The notes: generated by a model not told the origin, from the letters alone. A stretch of 64,000 nt of DNA from JAUVPB01 sp965223695 (GCA_965223695.1 CBDCXJ010000051.1:62001-126000), one strand, 5' to 3'; shown: positions 54,137 to 62,193, counted from the first letter of the stretch. Numbers and translations are program-made.

Positions 54137-54723
54137 TGGGCATGCTGAAGCGGCGCGAGCTGGTCGCAGCGCTGCTTGCCGAGCGGCCGGCGGATCTGCT
54201 CGTCGTCTCGAGCCTCGGCTCGCCCACCTGGGACGTCGCCGCCGCGGGCAACGACGCCAGGAACTTCGGCTTCATCGGTGCGATGGGCCAGGCCGCGCCG
54301 TTCGCGCTTGGCCTCGCGCTCGGCCGGCCCGAGGCGCGCGTCGTCCTCGTCGCAGGCGACGGCGAGCTCCTCATGACTCTTGGCGTGCTCGCGACCATTG
54401 CCAACCAGGCACCCGCCAACCTGGCCGTCCTCGTGCTCGACAACGAGAGCTACGGCGAGACGGGCGGCCAGCCGACTGCGACCGCCGGGCGCACGGACCT
54501 CGCGCGCGTTGCGCGCGGCTGTGGCATCGAGACCACTCGAGTCGTGACCGAGGCCTCGGAGGTCGACGAGCTGCGCAGTCTGCTTCTCGAGGCAGAGGGC
54601 CCCGTGCTGGCGATCGCGAAGATCGACCCGGAAGAGCTGCCGCTCGCGTTCCCCCACACGTTCGACGGTGTGACGGCCGTGAACCGGTTCCGGGACGCGG
54701 TGCTCGGGACCGGTACGGCGTAG
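54136..54723 (+). CDS. TPP-dependent decarboxylase beta subunit
   Basis: The 195-residue protein is the PP-domain half with the TPP/Mg motif GDGELLM...APANLAVLVLDNESYGETGGQ. ATG 54136 overlaps the TGA of the alpha gene by one base (TGATG), so the subunits are made together. The aldehyde product could be reduced by the neighbouring hydroxyisobutyrate-dehydrogenase-like enzyme, giving a coherent decarboxylation-reduction pair. Confidence 0.88.
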   Translation: MGMLKRRELVAALLAERPADLLVVSSLGSPTWDVAAAGNDARNFGFIGAMGQAAPFALGLALGRPEARVVLVAGDGELLMTLGVLATIANQAPANLAVLVLDNESYGETGGQPTATAGRTDLARVARGCGIETTRVVTEASEVDELRSLLLEAEGPVLAIAKIDPEELPLAFPHTFDGVTAVNRFRDAVLGTGTA

Positions 54724-54727
54724 GCCG

Positions 54728-55705
54728 GTGCAAGGCAAGGATTCGCCAGCGGCTCCCGACTACCCGGGCTTCGCCGACCTGCCGGTCAGAGCTGGCGCGC
54801 CCGGGGGCTCCTCGTGGGGCGTGTTCGGCGATGACGACCAGATCGGCACGCTCAACTTCATCGGCGCCGAGCAGGTGCGCGAGGCGGCCGAGCTCGTGCA
54901 GCAGGGGAAGGTCTTCGCCCTCAACTGGGACATCGGCCTTCCCGCGCCCGCGTTCTTCAAGCGCGAGAGCATCAAGCACACGGTCTTCGAAAAATACCCC
55001 GGGTTCGCGATCGACGATTACCTCGATTCGTTCTGGCCGCAGGCATCGAGCCAGTGGGACGGTCTTAGGCACATCGGCGATGACGAGAACGGCTTCTACA
55101 ACGGCGCCACCCTCGAGGAGGTGATCGCGCCCGGGGCCGGCCGCCTCGGCATCGAGCACTGGGCCGAGCGCGGGATCGCCGGCCGCGGCGTGCTCGTCGA
55201 TGTCGTCCGCTGGTCGCTCGAGGAGGGCGAGTCTCTCGACCCCTTCGACTTCTTCGCGATCGGCCCGACCCTGATCGAGGAGATACTCGAGCGGCGCGGC
55301 GTCACGCTCGCCAAGGGCGACATGCTCATCTTCCGGACAGGCTGGGTCGAGGCGTACGAACGACTCAGTCAGCCCGAGCGTGACGAGCTCGCCAAGCAGA
55401 TACGCCCGGGCAGTCCCGGACTTTACGGCGATGACGTGCCCGCATTTCTCTGGGACAACCGTGTAGCGGCGGTCGCAGCAGACAACCCGGGACTCGAGGC
55501 CGGATACCCGTCGAGGGGCTCCGACCTCTCGCTGCACCGCGCGCTGATCGCGCGTCTGGGAATGCCGCTGGGTGAGCTCTGGGATCTGCGCCGGCTCGCC
55601 GCCGACTGCGAGCAGGACGGGCGCTCGAGCTTCTTCCTCACGTCGGCGCCGTTGCGGATCGGCGGCGGGGTTGGTAGCCCGCCCAACGTGCTGGCACTCA
55701 AGTAG
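54728..55705 (+). CDS. Cyclase-family metal hydrolase (kynurenine-formamidase-like fold), QWDGLRH subtype
   Basis: The 325-residue protein belongs to the cyclase family, whose members hydrolyse cyclic or formyl amides with a divalent metal. Instead of the classical HxGTHxD motif it has SQWDGLRHIGDDENGFYNG, the pattern of a large uncharacterised subgroup. Later GRGVLVDV and GDMLIFRTGW segments are conserved. GTG 54728 starts 4 bases after the TPP beta gene. A second family member with the classical motif is at 58546. Confidence 0.84.
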   Translation: MQGKDSPAAPDYPGFADLPVRAGAPGGSSWGVFGDDDQIGTLNFIGAEQVREAAELVQQGKVFALNWDIGLPAPAFFKRESIKHTVFEKYPGFAIDDYLDSFWPQASSQWDGLRHIGDDENGFYNGATLEEVIAPGAGRLGIEHWAERGIAGRGVLVDVVRWSLEEGESLDPFDFFAIGPTLIEEILERRGVTLAKGDMLIFRTGWVEAYERLSQPERDELAKQIRPGSPGLYGDDVPAFLWDNRVAAVAADNPGLEAGYPSRGSDLSLHRALIARLGMPLGELWDLRRLAADCEQDGRSSFFLTSAPLRIGGGVGSPPNVLALK

Positions 55706-55763
55706 CCTGGATTCAGACCGACCCGCGCGCCCAACGCGCGCCCTCAGAGGACGGGAGGACACC

Positions 55764-56417
55764 ATGAGCATCGAGCTCGACGCACAGGATGAATGGGTGA
55801 GTCGCGGCTATGGCCAGGCTTCCATCGAGCCCGGCGAGCGCCCAGCTGTGCTCGTCGTCGACCTCCAGAACGCGTTCACGGATCCTGACTTCATGTTCGG
55901 CGGCGCCGAGCTGATCGAGCGCGCGACCGTCAACACGGCCGAGGTCCTTCACGCGGCAAGGGCCGCCGACATCCCCGTCTACCACACGGTCGTCTGGTGG
56001 AAGGACGACGCGGAGCTTGGGCTCTGGAAGATCAAGCTGCCGATCGCTGCCGAGATGACGCCCGACTCACGTTGGGCCCAGGTCGACGAGCGCCTCTGGG
56101 ACGACGGCGACGTGCTCCTTCCCAAGAAATGGCCGTCGTTCTTCAACGGCACGCCACTGCACTCGCTGCTCACGACTGCCAAGCGTGACACGGTGATCGT
56201 GACGGGGTGCACTACGTCCGGCTGCGTCCGAGCGACGATCGTCGACGCCTTTTCGAACGGCTTCCTGACGATCGTTCCCGAGGACTGCGTCGGTGATCAG
56301 GGGCGCGATGCACACGAGTCGAACCTTCGTGACGTGCACCGGCGCTACGCCGAGGTGACGAGCTCCGCGGAGGTGCTCGAGTACTTCAAGAGCGTGGCGC
56401 AGCCGGTCGCTGCCTAG
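55764..56417 (+). CDS. Isochorismatase-fold amidohydrolase (copy 3)
   Basis: The 217-residue protein has the Asp-Lys-Cys set: D in VLVVDLQNAFTD, K in VLLPKKWPSFFNG and C in TGCTTSGCVRATIVDA. GGGAGGA precedes ATG 55764. N-carbamoylsarcosine or ureido-acid amidohydrolase activity is the closest guess. Its TAG stop is in the same frame as the following FAD oxidoreductase, which lacks a standard start codon, so readthrough or an unusual start must be considered. Confidence 0.87.
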   Translation: MSIELDAQDEWVSRGYGQASIEPGERPAVLVVDLQNAFTDPDFMFGGAELIERATVNTAEVLHAARAADIPVYHTVVWWKDDAELGLWKIKLPIAAEMTPDSRWAQVDERLWDDGDVLLPKKWPSFFNGTPLHSLLTTAKRDTVIVTGCTTSGCVRATIVDAFSNGFLTIVPEDCVGDQGRDAHESNLRDVHRRYAEVTSSAEVLEYFKSVAQPVAA

Positions 56418-56423
56418 AACCGC

Positions 56424-57548
56424 CTGAGGCCTCCCACGCCCCTTCCGGCATCCGCAGAAGTCGTCGTCATCGGCGGCGGCATCATGGGCGCGAGCGCCCT
56501 GTACCACCTGACCGAGCTCGGCTGCACAGACGCGGTGCTGATCGAGCGCGAGACGCTGGCGTCGGGCTCGACCAGCAAGGCCGTCGGAGGCATACGCGCA
56601 CAGTTCTCCGACGAGCTGAACATCCGCATCGGGCAAGAGTGCATTCGCCGCTACGAGCGGTTCCACGAGCAACCGGGCGGCGAGATCGAGCTGAAGCAGT
56701 GGGGCTACCTGTTCCTGCTGACGCCGGCGTGCGATCGTGCCGCCTTCGAGTCCGGGCTCGAGCTGCAGCAATCGCTCGGCGTACCTTCTGAGTGGCTCAC
56801 CCCCGAGGACGCGCAGGAGATCGTCCCGGGCCTCGCCATCGACGATCTGATCGGCGCCACATTCTCGCCCAAGGACGGATGGGCAACGCCCGAGGCGTGC
56901 GTCCAGGGATACGCGGGCGCCGCGGCGCGGGCCGGCGCCGAGATCGCCCAGAGCTGCCCTGCCGAGCGGATCGTCGTCGAGGGCGGCCGCTGCGTCGCCG
57001 TCGAGACGGCCGAGGGTCGTGTCGCCACCGAGCGCGTCATCCTGACCGCGGGCGTCTGGACACGCGAGCTCGGCGAGACGGCGGGGGTCGAGATTCCCGT
57101 CGAAGGCGAGCGCCGCCACGTCTGGTTCACCGAGCCAGCTCGTAGTCTTCCAGAGCGAGTCCCACTGACGATCGACTTCGCGAGCGGCTTCTACTTCCAT
57201 GGAGAGGCTCAGGGGCTTCTCTTCGGTGGTCGCGAGCAGACGATCGACGAGCTCGCGCCGATTGCCGCCAACCGCCTACCGATGATGGAGGAGCTCGGCG
57301 TGCGCACAGGCTGGAGCGGCCTCTACGACAACAGCCCCGATCACAACGGAATCGTCGGCCGCTTCGACGACCCGACGGGTCTGGCGTTCGCCACCGGTTT
57401 CTCGGGCCACGGATTCCAGCAGGGGCCCGTCGTGGGCGAACATCTGGCGGAGCTTGCGCTCGATGTGGAGCCGAGCTTCGACCTGTCGGGCTTCGCGCTC
57501 GAGCGCTTCGCCGAGGGCGGTACGCGGCCCGAGCTCGCCATCGTGTAG
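56424..57548 (+). CDS. FAD-dependent amine/amino-acid oxidase family (sarcosine-oxidase-like), start codon unclear
   Basis: The protein (about 374 residues) has the DAO-family FAD motif EVVVIGGGIMGASALYHL, the ERETLASGSTSKAVGG loop and a C-terminal GFSGHGFQQGPVVGEHLAEL. The Rossmann motif lies upstream of the first ATG (56484), and no ATG, GTG or TTG occurs between the isochorismatase stop (56417) and that motif. CTG 56424 is the best possible start. The two genes share a reading frame across a single TAG. Oxidative deamination or demethylation of an amino acid such as sarcosine would follow naturally from an N-carbamoylsarcosine-type hydrolase. Confidence 0.82.
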   Translation: MRPPTPLPASAEVVVIGGGIMGASALYHLTELGCTDAVLIERETLASGSTSKAVGGIRAQFSDELNIRIGQECIRRYERFHEQPGGEIELKQWGYLFLLTPACDRAAFESGLELQQSLGVPSEWLTPEDAQEIVPGLAIDDLIGATFSPKDGWATPEACVQGYAGAAARAGAEIAQSCPAERIVVEGGRCVAVETAEGRVATERVILTAGVWTRELGETAGVEIPVEGERRHVWFTEPARSLPERVPLTIDFASGFYFHGEAQGLLFGGREQTIDELAPIAANRLPMMEELGVRTGWSGLYDNSPDHNGIVGRFDDPTGLAFATGFSGHGFQQGPVVGEHLAELALDVEPSFDLSGFALERFAEGGTRPELAIV

Positions 57549-57675
57549 CGCCTGCCTTAAGCGTCGCAGGCGGCCGCGCCCGACGCGACGCCACGCCACG
57601 CCTGAAGCGTCCCGCTCCCCGGCCGACCGCGCGCGACGGCCTCATGCGCTCGAGCCGATGCCTCGACGCCCGCGA

Positions 57676-57681
57676 TAGACT
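57676..57681 (+). promoter_or_regulatory. -10 element of the nitrilase gene (leaderless type)
   Basis: TAGACT lies 9 bases before ATG 57691, without a Shine-Dalgarno sequence. It marks a new transcription unit after the FAD oxidoreductase gene. Confidence 0.5.
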
Positions 57682-57690
57682 CGTCCGCCC

Positions 57691-58533
57691 ATGCTTGCCG
57701 CTGTCGCGCAGATCGAGCCGCGTTTAGGCGAGATCGCGCGCAATCTCGAGGCGATCGTTGCCCGCATGGAGGAGGCGCGAGAGCAGGGAGCTGAGCTGAT
57801 TGTCCTGCCGGAGTGTGCTGTCACGGGGTACGTCTTCGAGACGCCGGACGAGGCCGTCGCGAGCGCGCAGGAAGTCCCCGGCGCCGCGGTCGAGGTCCTC
57901 GAGCAGGCATGCGCCCGGCTCGATCTCCACGCCGTCTGCGGTGCCCTGGCGCGCGTCGGTGATGAGCTTCGTAACCGGTCGCTACTCATCGGGCCCGGCG
58001 GGTTGCTCGCCACCTACGACAAGACGCACCTTCCCCACCTCGGCGTGGACCGCTTCGTCACCGCGGGCACCGACCCGCTCACTCCCGTCGATACGCCAAT
58101 CGGTCGGATCGGGCTGCTGATCTGCTATGACCTGCGCTTCCCCGAGGCCACCCGCTCGCTTGCATTGCGCGGGGCCGATCTCATCGCGCACCCGACCAAC
58201 TGGCCGGTCGAGGCTAGCGCCAATGCCGAGTTCATCACGCGCACGCGCGCGCATGAGAACCTCGTGTACCTGCTGACGGCGAATCGCGTCGGCGTCGAGC
58301 GCAGCGCCGAGTTCTGCGGCTGGAGCCAGATCGTGGCACCGAGCGGCGACAGGATCGCCGAAGCCGACGCGACGACCGAGACGCTCTTGCTCGCCGAGGT
58401 CGACATCGAGTTGGCTCGCGCCAAGAGCATCGTCCCGAAGTCAGGCGAGTACGAGATGCACCTCTTCGACCACCGACGCCCGGAGCTGTACGGCGCCCTG
58501 GTCGAAGAGCCAGCCCACGTCAACCAGCCGTAG
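57691..58533 (+). CDS. Nitrilase-superfamily carbon-nitrogen hydrolase
   Basis: The 280-residue protein has the Glu-Lys-Cys triad: E in LIVLPECAVTGY, K in YDKTHLPHLGVDRF and C in GLLICYDLRFPEA. These enzymes hydrolyse nitriles, amides or N-carbamoyl compounds. The NWPVEASANAEFITRTRAHEN segment resembles N-carbamoyl and omega-amidase branches. A cyclase-family gene follows after 12 bases, and both could work on the same linear amide. Confidence 0.9.
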   Translation: MLAAVAQIEPRLGEIARNLEAIVARMEEAREQGAELIVLPECAVTGYVFETPDEAVASAQEVPGAAVEVLEQACARLDLHAVCGALARVGDELRNRSLLIGPGGLLATYDKTHLPHLGVDRFVTAGTDPLTPVDTPIGRIGLLICYDLRFPEATRSLALRGADLIAHPTNWPVEASANAEFITRTRAHENLVYLLTANRVGVERSAEFCGWSQIVAPSGDRIAEADATTETLLLAEVDIELARAKSIVPKSGEYEMHLFDHRRPELYGALVEEPAHVNQP

Positions 58534-58545
58534 GAGGTACGCAGC

Positions 58546-59508
58546 ATGGCAAGCGACCCTGAGCTCGTCCCGGAGGCAATCCTCGAGCAAGACGGAGTCA
58601 AGGTCTCGAAGAGCCCGTGGGGCGACGACGACGAGATCGGTCGCCTCAACCTGATGACCACGGACACGACGAAGGCGATTCTCGAGCACCTCGACGGGAG
58701 CCACGTCTTCGACATGAACGTCGAGTACTTCATCGGCATGCCCTCCTGGGTAGCCGCCGGCGACCCGAAGTACGAGATCTGGATGACCCACACGCCGCAG
58801 GGCTCGGTCAACGACAACCTCTCGGGCATCGGCTCCGAGGTACACGAGAAGTACAGCTACTGCGGCGACTCGATCCACATGTACACCCACTGCGGCACCC
58901 ACATCGACACGCTCAACCACCTCGGCCACTACGGCAAGTTCTGGAACGGGTGGACGCCCGACGAGCACCTGGGCAGCCGCATCTGGAACAAGGGCGGGCT
59001 GGAGCACTACCCGCCGGTCATCGCCCGCGGCGTCCTGCTCGACATCGCCGGCCTGCACGGTGTCGAGATGCTCGAGGACGGCTACGAGGTGTCCGCCGAG
59101 GACTGCCAGAAGGCGGCCAAGGAGCAGGGCACCGAGTTCAAGAAGGGCGACGTGGTCTGCGTGAATATGGGCCGGATGAACGCCTGGCCCGACTTCGACG
59201 GCTACCTGCTGAACACGCCCGGGATCGGCCTCGGCGCCGCCAAGTTCCTCTGCGAGGAGGCCGGCGCGATGTGCATCGCCGGCGACACGATCGGCCTCGA
59301 GGTCATCCCGATGAAGGAGCCGAACAGCTTCCTCCCGGTGCACGCCTACATGTTCGCCACTGCGGGCGCGCAGATCATGGAGATCGTCGACTTCCGCGAG
59401 ATCGCGGCCGAGAAGCAGTACGAGTTTGCGTTCCTCGGCTTCCCGCTCAAGCTGCGCGGAGCGACCGGTGCGCCGATGCCGGCGTACGCCGTTCCGCTCA
59501 AGGGCTAG
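58546..59508 (+). CDS. Cyclase-family metal hydrolase with classical HCGTHID motif
   Basis: The 320-residue protein has the metal-binding YTHCGTHIDTLNHLGHYGKF motif of kynurenine-formamidase-like cyclase-family hydrolases, plus GVLLDIAGLHGVEML and KGDVVCVNMGR. AGGAGG lies 9 bases before ATG 58546. It is distantly related to 54728. Opening a cyclic amide or removing a formyl group is expected. A shared terminator hairpin follows it. Confidence 0.88.
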   Translation: MASDPELVPEAILEQDGVKVSKSPWGDDDEIGRLNLMTTDTTKAILEHLDGSHVFDMNVEYFIGMPSWVAAGDPKYEIWMTHTPQGSVNDNLSGIGSEVHEKYSYCGDSIHMYTHCGTHIDTLNHLGHYGKFWNGWTPDEHLGSRIWNKGGLEHYPPVIARGVLLDIAGLHGVEMLEDGYEVSAEDCQKAAKEQGTEFKKGDVVCVNMGRMNAWPDFDGYLLNTPGIGLGAAKFLCEEAGAMCIAGDTIGLEVIPMKEPNSFLPVHAYMFATAGAQIMEIVDFREIAAEKQYEFAFLGFPLKLRGATGAPMPAYAVPLKG

Positions 59509-59529
59509 TCAGTCTGTCTGCACCCCGAA

Positions 59530-59558
59530 GCTGGCGCCGGCCACCGGTCGGCGCCAGC
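59530..59558. terminator. Bidirectional hairpin between convergent genes
   Basis: A perfect 10-base-pair stem (GCTGGCGCCG with its complement at 59549-59558) and a 9-base loop sits between the stop at 59508 (plus) and the stop at 59603 (minus). There is no U-tract, as with the hairpin at 9083. Confidence 0.6.
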
Positions 59559-59602
59559 CGAGGGCCGGCGCATCGATACCGGCGGCGCCCCGGCCACCGG
59601 GC

Positions 59603-61015
59603 TCAGTCGAGTGCGTCGAGCTGCTCGAGGTAGACGAGGAGCGCGCGCTGGCGCTCGTCGCTCGTCGCGAGGTCTGCCTCGAGCTCGCTCAGCTTGCTCT
59701 CGAGCCGCTCGCGTGTCTCGTCGGCCGGCTCCGGCAGGAGCACGCGCATCTCGCGAAGGGTCTCGCTCGTCGCGTCGTCGAGGCGGCTTGCGACGTCTTC
59801 GTCCGTTCGCCAGCCGCTGACGTTGCGCATCGCCCGCTCGACCCGTCCCCGAATGGCCTCGCTTCGACGGCGCTCGGTGGCGAGGGCGCCGTAGATCTCG
59901 GCTCGTCGCTCGCTGCGCACGATGTCGTCGCGTGACGCGGTGTCGAAGATGTCGAGCGGGACGACGGCCGAGACAAGCGGGTTGGGAACATCGACGATCT
60001 CGGAGAGGCGCAGGTCGACAGCCGTCGAAACCAGCACGTATGCGGCCTCACGCGAGAGGCCGTGCTCGGCTCCGAGCCAGCCGATCATCTCGACAAGCGC
60101 TCGCCGTGTCGCGAGCGTCAGGTCCATGTCCTCGTTGCGACCCTCGTCGTCAAGCGAGATGCCGGTCGTGGCGAACGTGCGACGTGGCCGCTGGGGCGGA
60201 GTCTCGTAAGCCGGGAAGCGCGGCCGCCATGCCGGGTTCTTGTGCACCCGGAAGCGCACCGTCGCGGCTCCCGCCATCTCGATGCCCGTGCCGCACGTTT
60301 CGCCGTCGCCCTGAGAGAAATGGAGGTCGCCGATCGAGAAGAGCGCGCCGGGCACCTGCACCGTGAAGTACGCGCGGCTCCCCGCGACGAGGCCGCGCGC
60401 GTCCATGTTGCCGCCGAGCTCGCGCGGCGGGATCGTGCGCACGCCCGCAGCGGCCAGCGCCGGCACCGCGGCCCCGGGAAGGTCGTCGGCAACCGCGCCG
60501 CCGCGCCCGGCCAGCTCCGTCTCGCGCGCACGCCATTTCTCCATGACCTCGTGCGACGGGGCGACGCCAACAACGCCGGGGAAGATGTCGGCCGGGATCG
60601 TCACGCCCGGCAGCTCCGGCGAGCGAGCGAAGCCGTCCTCGAGTGCAAACTTCGCGACGAACGGCTCCTCGAACAGGTCGGCGAGGAAGCCGAAGCCCGG
60701 TATGATCGCGGCTACGCCGAAGTCGGCCGCTTCGAAGGAGACGAACTCGACCTCGAGCACGTCACCGGGCGAAGCGCCCTCGATGAAGATCGGCCCGGTC
60801 ATCGGGTGACCCAGGCCGAGATCGAGCGCGTCGACGTTGGCATCGGCGTGCGTGCTGGTCGGGGTGAGCTGGCCGTCGATCCCGTCACGAGTCTCGAGCG
60901 TCAGCTCCTCGTCCTCGCCAACGCGCGCGAGCGGCTCGATGCCCGGGTGCCAGCGGTTGTGCCCCGACTCAGGCTCCTCGGCCAGCGGCCGAGACGCGTC
61001 TACCGCGAGCCTCAT
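59603..61015 (-). CDS. Acetamidase/formamidase-family protein with helical C-terminal extension
   Basis: The first about 350 residues follow the acetamidase/formamidase family: HPMTGPIFIEGASPGDVLEVE, GDLHFSQGDGETCGTGIEMAG and a late REAAYVLVSTAVDLRLSEIVD. An extra 100 or so residues at the C-terminus are charged and helical (DETRERLESKLSELEADLA), probably a coiled coil. ATG 61015 overlaps the GAF gene stop by 4 bases, so enzyme and GAF protein are made together. It would release ammonia from a short amide. Confidence 0.87.
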   Translation of the reverse strand: MRLAVDASRPLAEEPESGHNRWHPGIEPLARVGEDEELTLETRDGIDGQLTPTSTHADANVDALDLGLGHPMTGPIFIEGASPGDVLEVEFVSFEAADFGVAAIIPGFGFLADLFEEPFVAKFALEDGFARSPELPGVTIPADIFPGVVGVAPSHEVMEKWRARETELAGRGGAVADDLPGAAVPALAAAGVRTIPPRELGGNMDARGLVAGSRAYFTVQVPGALFSIGDLHFSQGDGETCGTGIEMAGAATVRFRVHKNPAWRPRFPAYETPPQRPRRTFATTGISLDDEGRNEDMDLTLATRRALVEMIGWLGAEHGLSREAAYVLVSTAVDLRLSEIVDVPNPLVSAVVPLDIFDTASRDDIVRSERRAEIYGALATERRRSEAIRGRVERAMRNVSGWRTDEDVASRLDDATSETLREMRVLLPEPADETRERLESKLSELEADLATSDERQRALLVYLEQLDALD

Positions 61016-61434
61016 AGAAGGGCGCGGACGGCGTCGGCGGCGGCCTGGCAGCGCGCCACGTCGGCCTCGGACCACGCGCGCGTCTCGCCGAGCACGTGAA
61101 GCGACACGATCGCCTTCGTCGCCCCGTCGATCACGACCGGGGTGACGATCTGCGCCCGCATCCCGCCGTAGATCCCCAGCATCGTCTGAAAGGGCGCGTC
61201 GTCTGTGAACTCGGCCTCGCAGTCGTTCTGGATGACCTGCTGGCCGCCGAGGACGAGCAGCACAACCGGCTGGCCGGCCATGTTCGGCGTGTAGACGCCG
61301 ATGATCGACCCGGCGCCGCTCGCGAGAGATTCATGCGTAACGGGAAAGACATCGCCCTCGGTCTCCTGTCGGAGCGTGACGCGGCTGCCGTCGAGGTCGG
61401 TGCGGAGCTCGTCGACTATCTGCTGGAACGACAT
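61012..61434 (-). CDS. Stand-alone GAF-domain protein (copy 2)
   Basis: The 140-residue single GAF domain is related to the one at 25707: FQQIVDELRTDLDGSRVTLRQE opens both in similar form, and KAIVSLHVLGETRAWSEADVARC matches its C-terminus. It overlaps the acetamidase gene downstream by 4 bases. Both GAF proteins therefore neighbour amide hydrolases, suggesting they sense or bind the same type of compound. Start ATG 61434; a CAGAAT element lies 6 bases upstream. Confidence 0.75.
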   Translation of the reverse strand: MSFQQIVDELRTDLDGSRVTLRQETEGDVFPVTHESLASGAGSIIGVYTPNMAGQPVVLLVLGGQQVIQNDCEAEFTDDAPFQTMLGIYGGMRAQIVTPVVIDGATKAIVSLHVLGETRAWSEADVARCQAAADAVRALL

Positions 61435-61483
61435 CGCGGCATTCTGTCACGCCCCGGCAGGCGGCCGGGTGCACGATCCCTGC

Positions 61484-61532
61484 AGATGGTTGATCGAGCC
61501 AGCACGCCAGGCACGCGCGGGATCAACCATCT
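61484..61532. repeat. 12-base perfect inverted repeat in a divergent promoter region
   Basis: AGATGGTTGATC (61484-61495) is the exact complement of GATCAACCATCT (61521-61532), 25 bases apart, between the divergent GAF and GST genes. The right arm abuts the GST -10 element. It looks like an operator for a dimeric regulator. The right arm occurs again at 63042-63053. Confidence 0.55.
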
Positions 61533-61537
61533 AGAGT
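61532..61537 (+). promoter_or_regulatory. -10 element of the GST gene (leaderless type)
   Basis: TAGAGT lies 8 bases before GTG 61546, directly after the right arm of the inverted repeat. Confidence 0.5.
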
Positions 61538-61545
61538 CTTTCGCC

Positions 61546-62193
61546 GTGGCAGACAACGGACTCATCCTTCACGATCACCCGGTCTCGTCGAACGCCCTGA
61601 AGGCGCGCTTCCTGCTCGCCGTGCTGGGCCTTCCGTACGAGCGCAAGCACGTCCCCTTCGCATGGCCGCGCCCAGAGGAGTACACGAAGCTCAATCCGTT
61701 CGGGCGGATACCGACGCTGATCGACGGCGACCTCGTGCTCGCCGAGTCGAACGCGATCCTGCGCTATCTGGCCGATCGTGAGGAGCGCGAAGACCTGTAT
61801 CCGCGGCCACCGCGTGAGCGCGCCAGGGTCGATCGCGCGCTCGACTCGTGGTCTACCATCGTGCGGCCTAAGCTCTTCCCGGCCGAGAATGTCGGGCTGA
61901 TCCAGACGGGCGACTGGGACGCCGGCGGCGGGCGCTGGGAGGACGCCGAGGACAAGACCGCGCTCGAGGAGGCGGTCGACGCGGGGCACGCCGTCCTGAG
62001 CGACTGGGAAAAGCTGATCGCCGACAACGGCACCGTGACCGGCAGCTTCAGCATCGCCGATGTCTGCGCGGGGCCGGTGCTCTGGCGCTGGCTGCGCCTC
62101 CCGATCGACCTCTCCGATCTGCCGCGTACGGCCGCGTTGCAGCGCGCCGTCGCCAACCACCCGAACTTCGCCGGCGCAGAACCCGCCGGCTAA
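61546..62193 (+). CDS. Glutathione-S-transferase-family protein
   Basis: The 215-residue protein has the thioredoxin-like N-terminal domain (LHDHPVSSNALKARFLLAVLGLPYE, then KLNPFGRIPTLIDGDLVLAESNAILRYLAD) and a helical C-terminal domain. GTG 61546 is chosen because of the -10 element 8 bases upstream; the frame is open further but is then antisense to the GAF gene. Actinobacteria often lack glutathione, so the thiol used is unclear. It converges with PPK2, overlapping by 4 bases. Confidence 0.87.
   Translation: MADNGLILHDHPVSSNALKARFLLAVLGLPYERKHVPFAWPRPEEYTKLNPFGRIPTLIDGDLVLAESNAILRYLADREEREDLYPRPPRERARVDRALDSWSTIVRPKLFPAENVGLIQTGDWDAGGGRWEDAEDKTALEEAVDAGHAVLSDWEKLIADNGTVTGSFSIADVCAGPVLWRWLRLPIDLSDLPRTAALQRAVANHPNFAGAEPAG

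Noticed and set aside
42960..56417. Genome-wide recoding of TAG as a sense codon
   Set aside because: Two suggestive amber codons exist, but many well-defined genes here (ilvB, ilvC, hom, thrC, proA, ppk2) end in TAG at the expected length.
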